Made by a program: the position numbers and the translations under genes. From positions 1-5,527 of the forward strand of contig VBGU01000201.1 in NCBI GenBank assembly GCA_005881085.1: a DNA stretch of 5,527 nucleotides, read 5' to 3'. Numbering within the stretch: the first letter of the stretch is position 1; each line of letters starts with the position of its first letter. Positions 1-4,968 of this stretch are shown here, piece after piece. Below the pieces are notes generated by a model. The model saw only the letters and a program-made list of their open reading frames with translations. It had not been told where the DNA came from and did no database searches. This stretch comes from Chloroflexota bacterium (GTDB lineage: Bacteria > Chloroflexota > Limnocylindria > P2-11E).

Positions 1-101
1 AGCACGACCCCCGTGACCGCTCGATCGTTGAGCGCGGTGTCGGGTCCCGGCGTGACGATGACCACGATCGCCAGCGCAACGAAACCGGCGGCGTGGGTCA
101 C
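1..101 (-). CDS. LysE/RhtB-family amino-acid exporter, N-terminal fragment
   Basis: Only the first 33 codons lie in the window; the gene runs off the left edge. Translated from a GTG at 101-99, the peptide begins VTHAAGFVALAIVVIVTPGP and continues DTAL. A hydrophobic first helix followed by TPGPDTxL is the hallmark N-terminus of the LysE/RhtB family, inner-membrane exporters of lysine, threonine, homoserine and similar compounds. The residues after it (NDRAVTG) depart from the usual RNxLxGG pattern, so local divergence or a damaged copy cannot be excluded from so short a piece. It is divergent from the hydrolase at 121, with 19 bp between start codons. The family call rests on one short motif; the substrate cannot be inferred. 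Confidence 0.6.
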   Translation of the reverse strand, partial: MTHAAGFVALAIVVIVTPGPDTALNDRAVTGVV

Positions 102-106
102 GCGGC

Positions 107-112
107 TAGTGT
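107..112 (+). promoter_or_regulatory. Candidate -10 box (TAGTGT) for the hydrolase gene
   Basis: TAGTGT fits TAnnnT and ends 8 nt before the GTG at 121, which would place transcription start at or next to the start codon (leaderless mRNA). No clear -35 is seen. A purine-rich GAGGCGGA touches the start codon directly, too close to act as a normal Shine-Dalgarno, which favours the leaderless reading. Weak evidence from a short motif. Confidence 0.3.
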
Positions 113-120
113 GAGGCGGA

Positions 121-834
121 GTGGCTCACTCACGCATTCAGCCGATCCACACCGGGCACTACACGATGCCCGCTGACGGCGATCGCTTTCCAGGCGAGCG
201 CGTTGTGGTCACCGCCTTCGTCATCGAACATCCGCGGGGCATCTTCCTGTTCGACACCGGCTTCTCGCCGGAGCCCCGAAAGATGGTCGATCTATATCAG
301 CCCGTGTACATGCGGCCGATCGACGAAGCGCTTCGCGCGGCCGGCCACGGCATCACCGACGTGAAGCTCATCGCCAACTGCCATTTCCACGCGGACCACG
401 CCGGGGGCAACCGGCATTTCACGCGGACTCCGATCTTCGTGCAGAGGCGTGAGGTCTCCCACGCGCGCAAGCAGAACGACTACACCCACTTGCCGCACGT
501 CGCCGACTTCCCCGGTGCGGCCCTCGAGGAGATCGATGGAGAAGCGGAGCCGTGGCCTGGGATTCGCATCGTGCCGACGCCAGGGCACTCGCCCGGACAC
601 CAGTCGCTCGTCGTCGACACCAAGAAGGGCCGCGTCGTCCTCGCCGGACAGGCGCTCAACTTCTCATCGGACTACGCGCGGCATCAGTATTCGCACGAGC
701 TCGCGCTTGCCGGCGAGTCACACGCGTCGTATCCGGATTGGATCGGACGATTCCACGAGCTCGATCCGGTGCGCGTGCACTTCGCTCATGACCGCGCGAT
801 CTGGGAGCGGGATGTAGCGGAGTCGATCCGCTAG
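121..834 (+). CDS. MBL-fold metallo-hydrolase, N-acyl-homoserine-lactonase-like
   Basis: A 237-residue cytoplasmic enzyme (no signal peptide) of the metallo-beta-lactamase fold. The metal motif HxHxDH is present as H88-F-H90-A-D92-H93, followed by GGN. A second metal ligand, H156, sits in TPGHSPGH, and a C-terminal HD pair (H223-D224) ends the fold. The opening FVIEHPRGIFLFDTG (33-47) is typical of the AttM/AiiA-like quorum-quenching lactonase group, and the length agrees. The position that usually carries the metal-bridging Asp (LAGDA) is Gln177 (LAGQA). This may lower metal affinity, or mark a subgroup with other chemistry. The start is GTG at 121; no Met or better-placed start lies before the fold. 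It converges on the membrane-protein gene ending at 845. Substrate is uncertain: lactone, thioester or other ester. Confidence 0.85.
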   Translation: MAHSRIQPIHTGHYTMPADGDRFPGERVVVTAFVIEHPRGIFLFDTGFSPEPRKMVDLYQPVYMRPIDEALRAAGHGITDVKLIANCHFHADHAGGNRHFTRTPIFVQRREVSHARKQNDYTHLPHVADFPGAALEEIDGEAEPWPGIRIVPTPGHSPGHQSLVVDTKKGRVVLAGQALNFSSDYARHQYSHELALAGESHASYPDWIGRFHELDPVRVHFAHDRAIWERDVAESIR

Positions 835-844
835 TGGGGGTCGC

Positions 845-1147
845 CTAGCGGCGCACCCAAAGCGCAAAACTCGCTTGGATCACAAGCATCAACACGAGGG
901 CCGGAACGAACGAGAGCCGCGGCCCGAAGCTCTCGGGAAACAACCAATTCAAGAGCGCGACCAGCGCGACCGCTGTGACGAGCGCAAGAACGGTCGTGGT
1001 GGCCCTCCGCGCGGACCACGGGAGTCGCTCACCGAGCCAGGCGATAGGCCCGCGGTAGGCGTTCGGAAAGCGCGCGCGTAGAAAGCCCGGGACAGCGGCC
1101 ACACCTATGAGCAGGACGCACGCGAGCACGACCTCCACGTACGACAC
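845..1147 (-). CDS. Small membrane protein with three predicted helices
   Basis: A 100-residue protein I do not recognise. It shows three strongly hydrophobic segments, at about 4-22, 50-70 and 78-97. The loop between the first two is basic and aromatic (RARFPNAYRG, GERLPWSARR) and the C-terminus is WVRR, consistent with positive-inside anchoring. GTG at 1147 is the first usable start in frame. The best Shine-Dalgarno-like sequence, GGAGGAG (1164-1170), lies 16 nt upstream, which is long, so the start is uncertain. It follows the Cys-rich precursor on the same strand after 97 nt and could share its transcript. Small multi-helix membrane proteins beside bacteriocin precursors often give self-immunity or help export; here that is only a hypothesis from position. 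Confidence 0.65.
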   Translation of the reverse strand: MSYVEVVLACVLLIGVAAVPGFLRARFPNAYRGPIAWLGERLPWSARRATTTVLALVTAVALVALLNWLFPESFGPRLSFVPALVLMLVIQASFALWVRR

Positions 1148-1239
1148 GGCGTCGTTCGTTTTGCTCCTCCATCTTCGCCGCGCGCGACCGCCCCGCGGGT
1201 CGTCCGGTGCCGAGGCGGAGTGTCAAAGCGTCATTCCGG

Positions 1240-2061
1240 TCACCAAGCGCACATGGTGCAGGAGTACGAAGCGCAGTAGGAATAGGGCAGGACCCAGCAT
1301 GCCGCATAGCAGACCGCGAAACAGAAGGCCCACCCGCCTCCAAAATAACCACAGCCGATCGCGCAGCCCGCCAGGCACCCGTCGTCCCAGTACCCGCCTC
1401 CGGTTATGACCTGATCGCAGCTGTACAGACGGTTGGTGCCGCAGTTGCATCCGGTGGCGGCCAGGGCGAAGGGGCCGGCCTTCACGCTCAAGGCGCGCCC
1501 GTCGATCGCCATACGCGTGCTCTTGATCTCGATCGCCTTGGCTCGCGCGCGCGCGACAGCCGCCTGCGCGCTCGCGGAGTGACGAGCCGTTTGGACCGCC
1601 GATGACCGAAGGTCCTGGATGGTCGTGCTCGTGTAGTCGGCGGACGGCGTCATCAAGACCGCGCCGCCGCTCTCGCCGCCAGGAGCGAAACCGAACGCGA
1701 GTGCACGGAGAGCCTGGAATGGTTCGACGCGGCGAGCCTCGGTCGCGACCGGATCGGTGTCCCACAGCGAGAACGCGAGCAGCGTGCGTCCCGAGGGAGC
1801 GCTCACCACGCCGAAGGGTTCCTCGCTGACGAGCGCGGCCCGGAACCGATTCCACTCGCTGCTCGTCTTGGCTCGATCGATCAGCCTGCGGATGCGTGGA
1901 TCCGTCGCCTGGGTATTTGCGGCGGCAAGGGTTGGTTGTTGGGAACCGGCGAGGGCCCTGACCTCCGGTACCAGACCGAAGACGGAGACAACGACGCCCG
2001 TGCCTCCGAGCTTCGCGAGCTTTTGAAGCGCCGAGCGTCGCGAGAAGCCGTTGTTAGACAT
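1240..2061 (-). CDS. Tat-exported precursor with 12-Cys C-terminal domain (halocin C8-like architecture)
   Basis: 273 residues from ATG 2061, preceded by GGGGAGG at 6-nt spacing; the longer in-frame ORF from 2241 lies inside the upstream gene and is not used. A twin-arginine signal is visible: SRRSALQK at 7-14, a hydrophobic stretch at about 20-31, and an AxA site (ALA|G, 36-39). The middle (about 40-200) is Ala/Arg-rich, partly helical and free of cysteine. The last 69 residues contain all 12 cysteines (205, 207, 215, 229, 233, 237, 247, 251, 255, 263, 268, 271), with many Gly, Tyr and Trp, ending CTMCAW. A Tat signal, a Cys-free N-region and a compact C-terminal Cys-rich module resemble the halocin C8 precursor. 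Proposed role: exported disulfide-rich peptide, possibly antimicrobial. Alternatives are a metal- or cofactor-binding secreted protein, or a MauA-like redox subunit. The gene is certain; the function is not. Confidence 0.85.
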   Translation of the reverse strand: MSNNGFSRRSALQKLAKLGGTGVVVSVFGLVPEVRALAGSQQPTLAAANTQATDPRIRRLIDRAKTSSEWNRFRAALVSEEPFGVVSAPSGRTLLAFSLWDTDPVATEARRVEPFQALRALAFGFAPGGESGGAVLMTPSADYTSTTIQDLRSSAVQTARHSASAQAAVARARAKAIEIKSTRMAIDGRALSVKAGPFALAATGCNCGTNRLYSCDQVITGGGYWDDGCLAGCAIGCGYFGGGWAFCFAVCYAACWVLPYSYCASYSCTMCAW

Positions 2062-2692
2062 GTGCCGCCTCCCCAAAATTCGTGCGATCCGCGGATGTCC
2101 GGGCAGGGATTCGCGTTGTTCCGAGAGCGCCCATCCAGACCGACCCCAGACAAATCGCCGCGGCCAGCGCCAAGGCGAACGGATTCGTCGACCCGGACGC
2201 GTCGAACGCCCGGTCGAGGCTTGCGAGGCCCGGACCGGCACGCACCAGCGCGACCGAGACCAGCACCAAGCACACGTTGCGGCCGACGAGACGCCAGCTC
2301 ACGAGCCTCTGATCTGCGCCGCAGCCACAGGGCTGGTCGCGTCCGCGTAGCAGCGAGATCGAGACGGCGCCGGTGAACGTCACAAGCAGCAGGGCCGATG
2401 CAGCGCTCGCCACCGACGCGATCAGCCCGAGCACAAGGAGAACGCCGACGGTGAGCTCGACGCTTGGCAACGCGCGCGCCAGCGTCCATGAAGCTGGCCG
2501 GGGAAGGAGATCGTAGGCGTACACACGACGAAAGAAATCAGCTCGCCCGGCTCGCAATTTCGCTGCGGCAGCGACGATGAGGATGCCACCGACCAAGAGC
2601 CGCGCCAGAAGAGCCAGTCCGTCAGAAGGCTGCAGATGAAACTCCCCGCCTGGTTTCTGCTGCCGCTTTTTATCCTCTTGACCGGCGCGCAA
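2054..2692 (-). CDS. MauE/DoxX-family redox-associated membrane protein
   Basis: 212 residues if begun at TTG 2692, with hydrophobic segments near 27-45, 76-94, 96-115, 137-152 and 171-191. The first helix ends AAAAKLRAG, and the loop after the third reads LLRGRDQPCGCGADQ, followed by SWRLVGRNV. This is the typical MauE pattern, with the Cys pair C122-x-C124. MauE proteins act in the cytoplasmic membrane and are needed for maturation of disulfide-rich exported proteins such as the methylamine dehydrogenase small subunit; they probably handle redox equivalents. No MauD/thioredoxin partner is in the window. It overlaps the Cys-rich precursor by 8 nt (2054-2061), implying coupled translation and a shared job. 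The start is unclear: TTG 2692 directly follows an in-frame TAG and lacks a Shine-Dalgarno, whereas CTG 2635 has GGGGAG 6 nt upstream. Confidence 0.85.
   Translation of the reverse strand: MRAGQEDKKRQQKPGGEFHLQPSDGLALLARLLVGGILIVAAAAKLRAGRADFFRRVYAYDLLPRPASWTLARALPSVELTVGVLLVLGLIASVASAASALLLVTFTGAVSISLLRGRDQPCGCGADQRLVSWRLVGRNVCLVLVSVALVRAGPGLASLDRAFDASGSTNPFALALAAAICLGSVWMGALGTTRIPARTSADRTNFGEAAHV
2068..2074 (-). promoter_or_regulatory. Strong ribosome binding site fixing the Cys-rich gene start
   Basis: GGGGAGG on the minus strand, 6 nt before the ATG at 2061. It lies within the last codons of the MauE-like gene. Together with the Tat signal that begins right after this ATG, it decides the start against the much longer in-frame ORF. 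Confidence 0.75.
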
Positions 2693-2705
2693 CTAGGTAT
2701 ACGTT
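2678..2705 (+). promoter_or_regulatory. Candidate promoter for the luxR-sigma-anti-sigma operon
   Basis: TTGACC (2678-2683) and TACGTT (2700-2705, TAnnnT) are separated by 16 nt, close to the housekeeping -35/-10 arrangement. It lies 40 nt before the ATG at 2745. The -10 overlaps the palindrome GTATAC (2697-2702), a possible operator core. The -35 lies inside the divergent MauE-like ORF if that begins at TTG 2692. Confidence 0.4.
2696..2701 (-). promoter_or_regulatory. Candidate -10 box (TATACC) for the mauE-like/Cys-rich operon
   Basis: TATACC on the minus strand lies in the 52-bp gap between the divergent genes and overlaps the plus-strand promoter. Transcription would start near 2689, inside the first codon of the TTG start. 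That would favour a downstream start, such as CTG 2635, for the MauE-like protein. No convincing -35 is visible. Confidence 0.3.
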
Positions 2706-2744
2706 TGGCGACCGCGGGGCGCAGGGTAGGAAGAAGGTCCCGCT

Positions 2745-2999
2745 ATGAGACCAGGCCCCAAGACCCGAGTCACGTCGCGCCAGCTTCAGGTCATCTGGTT
2801 GGTCGCACAGGGTCTTCCGTCTAAGGAGATCGCCGCGCGATTGGGCGTGAGCGAAGCAGCCGTCAAGAAACACCTCGCGCATCTGATGTCGCGTTATGCC
2901 GTGCCCAACCGCGCGGCTCTCGTGCGCGCGGGGATCGCCCACGGGATCCTGGTCGCGGGACCCGAGGGTGTTACTTCGGGGGGCCCTCCTGCGACATGA
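2745..2999 (+). CDS. Stand-alone LuxR-type HTH transcription regulator
   Basis: 84 residues, nearly all a LuxR/GerE helix-turn-helix domain (about 9-68). Visible landmarks are TSRQLQVIWLVAQGL (10-24), SKEIAARLGVS (26-36) and AAVKKHLAHLMSRY (38-51), the last including the recognition helix, then VPNRAALV. There is no receiver, PAS or ligand-binding domain, so it resembles GerE-sized solo DNA-binding proteins that act by abundance or through a partner. The tail (about 70-84) is Gly/Pro-rich and probably flexible. ATG 2745 is preceded by GGAAGAAGG at a suitable distance. It heads a plus-strand run with the sigma factor, about 28 nt on, and is divergent from the MauE-like/Cys-rich pair, the usual place for a regulator of neighbouring genes. 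Targets are inferred, not shown. Confidence 0.85.
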   Translation: MRPGPKTRVTSRQLQVIWLVAQGLPSKEIAARLGVSEAAVKKHLAHLMSRYAVPNRAALVRAGIAHGILVAGPEGVTSGGPPAT

Positions 3000-3027
3000 A
3001 TCCGAGAGCAAGGACGGAGTGGACCCA

Positions 3028-3591
3028 GTGAACGCCGGTGCCCTCGCGCGTGCGGTCCCGCCGGTTCAGCCGCTGGCGGCAGCGCAACGGGCGGCGTTTG
3101 CGGACGTGTACGAGCAGTACGCGCAACAGGTGTACCGCTACCTTCTCGCGCGCGTAGGTCGCGCGGCTCTCGCAGAGGAGCTCATGGCCCAGACATTCAT
3201 CGCAGCGCTGGAGGGCTTCAACACCTACCGCGGCACTGGCACTCGACTCGCCTGGCTGATCGGGATCGCGCGTCGCAAGGTCGCGGACGAGTATCGCGCG
3301 CATCGCCGCGAGCGGCCGCTCGACGATGCCCGCTCCGTCACCTCCGCCGACGAGGATTCGCCGCATCAGGTGGTGGTGTCGCGACTTCAGAGCGAGCGCG
3401 TGGTTGCGGTACTGCAGAAGCTGACGGCGGATCGCCGCGAAGCTGTTTCGATGCGTCTCTTCGCCGGGCTGACGGCGCGAGAGACCGGCGCGGTCATGGG
3501 CAAGAGCGAGGCCGCGGTGAAGATGCTGATCCATCGCGCGCTGCGGGAGCTTCGCGACGCGCTGCATGAGGAGGTGGGCGATGTCCGGTGA
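3028..3591 (+). CDS. RNA polymerase sigma factor, sigma-70 family, ECF-like
   Basis: 187 residues from GTG 3028 (GGAG 8 nt upstream); GTG 3019 is a close in-frame alternative giving 190. Sigma region 2 spans about 24-93: FADVYEQYAQQVYRYLLAR, then AEELMAQTFIAALEGF (the DxxQxTF-like core-binding helix) and LAWLIGIARRKVADEYR, which matches the -10-recognition segment. After an acidic linker, region 4 (about 124-177) has LQKLTADRREAVSMRLFAGL and an HTH with GKSEAAVKMLIHRALREL for -35 recognition. There is no region 1 or 3, hence ECF-like. The last codons overlap the start of the anti-sigma-like gene by 11 nt, the standard pairing in which the sigma factor is held inactive until a membrane signal. 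It follows the LuxR-type gene closely, likely in one operon. Confidence 0.92.
   Translation: MNAGALARAVPPVQPLAAAQRAAFADVYEQYAQQVYRYLLARVGRAALAEELMAQTFIAALEGFNTYRGTGTRLAWLIGIARRKVADEYRAHRRERPLDDARSVTSADEDSPHQVVVSRLQSERVVAVLQKLTADRREAVSMRLFAGLTARETGAVMGKSEAAVKMLIHRALRELRDALHEEVGDVR
3569..3575 (+). promoter_or_regulatory. Consensus ribosome binding site of the anti-sigma-like gene
   Basis: AGGAGGT, a full anti-Shine-Dalgarno match, sits 5 nt before ATG 3581 inside the sigma-factor coding region. It selects this ATG over the in-frame ATG at 3566, and suggests strong, coupled translation of the anti-sigma partner. Confidence 0.75.
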
Positions 3592-4909
3592 GGTCGTACG
3601 CGCCGACGTGATCGACCGCGCGATCGACGGCGACCCGGTGCCGAACGACAGTGAGGTGACGTTCGCCCAGGAAGTGACACAGCTCGCTCGCGGCCTCCAG
3701 TTAGAAGTCGAGCGCGCAGCCACGGTCTGGGAACGGATCAGAGCTACGCCGGCGCGATCCGAGCCTCCGAGCCGCTTCGGCTTCATCCATTTGCTCAGCT
3801 TTCGACGGAGGACGGCGCTCGTCGGAATGGCCGCGGTGCTGGTCGTTGTAGCGATCGTCGTGTCGGCCACCGCGCCGACCGATGCAAAGGAGCTTCTGGC
3901 GAAGGTCGAGCTCGGCGCGATCGACCCGAGCGCGGTGGGGCTCGCGAGATACGCCGGCGAACTCCACGTGTCGAGCTGGATTTCCGGCGACGGAACGCGA
4001 CCGAACGTTCCGATCTCCTTCAACGAAGTTATCTCGTTCGAGTCGCCGAATCGGTTGCGCCTCGAGATCAGCTCGGCGCAAGCGAACGGAGCGCCGCCAA
4101 GCGTTGTGATCGCGACCGACACGGCCGCCTGGCTGTGGACGCCCGCGACGCACACGGCCATTCGTTTGGGGACGGTGCCACTCGGGACGCTCGCTTTTCT
4201 GGCTGGCTCGGAGGCTGAGACCGCCCTCACCGGTGCGAGCCGTGACTACGCGGTCGCGCGGGACGGCACGGAGACTCTGGCGGGTCGCGCCGCCGATCGC
4301 GTCGTCCTGACCCCGCTGCCGGGCAGCGCCGTGGCGGGGCGGCTCGGAAAGACCACCCTCACCCTCGACCACCAGTACGCGGTCCCGCTCGCCGGTCGGA
4401 TCCTTGATCCGAGCGGCGGATCGCTCTTCGAGTGGACCTTCGTCAAGATCGACTTCGCGCCGTCGTTCGATCCCGCGGCCTTTGTCTTCACGCCACCCGC
4501 TGACGCGATCACGAACGATCGCGTCTCGACCCCTGCCCTGGGGATTGATGGGCCATGGGGCGCGGTTGCGCGGGCAGTCTCATTTCGCGTGTTTCGGCCG
4601 ACGTTCGCTTCCAGCAATCTTCAACTCGGGTATCCCTCGCGCGATCAGGATCGCTTGGTCGTGACATACCGATCGAGCACCGATCTAGGTGCGGTCCTGA
4701 TCATCGAGAGCGCCGGCAGCGCTGGTCCCGGACCAGGTGAACGCGTGGCCCTGCCAGGCGGGGGTTCGGGGCTGTACTGGAACGACGGCGCGCGACAACA
4801 CATCGTCCTGAACCGGGAAGGAACGCGTATCGAGGTTCAGGCGTCTCTCAACGTTTCGCGCGACGACGTGGTGAAGATCGCCGGATCCCTCGTCGCGGTA
4901 TCTCGGTAG
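3581..4909 (+). CDS. Membrane-anchored anti-sigma-like protein with RseB/LolA-like and DUF4367-like domains
   Basis: 442 residues from ATG 3581. The cytoplasmic part (1-77) has an IDRAIDGDPVPND segment and LARGLQ, like short sigma-binding regions of anti-sigma factors. It lacks the HxxxCxxC zinc motif, and I see no cysteine in the whole protein. One helix (about 78-98, rich in A/V) crosses the membrane. Outside, about 103-310 looks like a LolA/RseB-type domain: AKELLAKV, a YAGELHVSSW strand, RLRLEIS, GRAADRVVLTPLP, TLTLDHQYAVPL, and the closing IDFAPSFDPAAFVFTPPADA. The last ~110 residues (VSFRVFRPTF, LVVTYRSS, LYWNDGARQHIVLN, DDVVKIAGSLV) match the DUF4367 pattern. It overlaps the sigma gene by 11 nt. 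Likely role: sequester the sigma factor and release it on an envelope signal. Domain calls are from pattern memory. Confidence 0.82.
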   Translation: MSGEVVRADVIDRAIDGDPVPNDSEVTFAQEVTQLARGLQLEVERAATVWERIRATPARSEPPSRFGFIHLLSFRRRTALVGMAAVLVVVAIVVSATAPTDAKELLAKVELGAIDPSAVGLARYAGELHVSSWISGDGTRPNVPISFNEVISFESPNRLRLEISSAQANGAPPSVVIATDTAAWLWTPATHTAIRLGTVPLGTLAFLAGSEAETALTGASRDYAVARDGTETLAGRAADRVVLTPLPGSAVAGRLGKTTLTLDHQYAVPLAGRILDPSGGSLFEWTFVKIDFAPSFDPAAFVFTPPADAITNDRVSTPALGIDGPWGAVARAVSFRVFRPTFASSNLQLGYPSRDQDRLVVTYRSSTDLGAVLIIESAGSAGPGPGERVALPGGGSGLYWNDGARQHIVLNREGTRIEVQASLNVSRDDVVKIAGSLVAVSR

Positions 4910-4952
4910 CGGGGGGTACGGGGCAGAAAGGCGTTGGCCCTGGGAAATCCGC

Positions 4953-4958
4953 TAGGGT
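4953..4958 (+). promoter_or_regulatory. Candidate -10 box (TAGGGT) for the M24 peptidase gene
   Basis: The motif TAGGGT fits TAnnnT and ends 10 nt before ATG 4969, so the mRNA could be leaderless or nearly so. The 59-nt gap after the anti-sigma-like gene holds no clear terminator hairpin with a T-tract. Exact base coordinates of this box could be off by one. Weak call. Confidence 0.25.
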
Positions 4959-4968
4959 CTTGACCGCG

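Noticed and set aside
1185..1202. Hairpin CGACC/GGTCG between the Cys-rich and small membrane genes
   Set aside because: Only 5 bp of stem around an 8-nt loop, with no T-tract on either strand; not enough for a terminator call.
1029..1352. Minus-strand ORF starting MEEQNERR with a good Shine-Dalgarno-like start region
   Set aside because: The ATG at 1172 leads into an Arg-rich frame without hydrophobic segments, whereas the other frame gives a coherent three-helix protein; its upper part also overlaps the Cys-rich gene.
2062..2241. N-terminal extension of the Cys-rich precursor from an in-frame start at 2241
   Set aside because: It overlaps MauE-like coding sequence, is Arg/Pro-rich, and would bury the Tat signal, while ATG 2061 has a strong ribosome binding site.
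2636..2824. A plus-strand ORF beginning MKLPAWFLLPLFILLTGAQL, which looks like a signal peptide
   Set aside because: It lies antisense to the start of the MauE-like gene, runs into the LuxR-type gene in another frame and ends in Arg-rich nonsense; the hydrophobic start is probably chance.
2971..4230. A 419-residue ORF on the minus strand opposite the sigma and anti-sigma genes
   Set aside because: It is antisense to two well-supported coupled genes, has low-complexity Ser/Arg/Ala composition and no recognisable domain; a typical shadow ORF of GC-rich coding DNA.
4938..4957. CCCT...AGGG inverted repeat after the anti-sigma-like gene
   Set aside because: Four base pairs with a long loop and no T-run; not a credible terminator.
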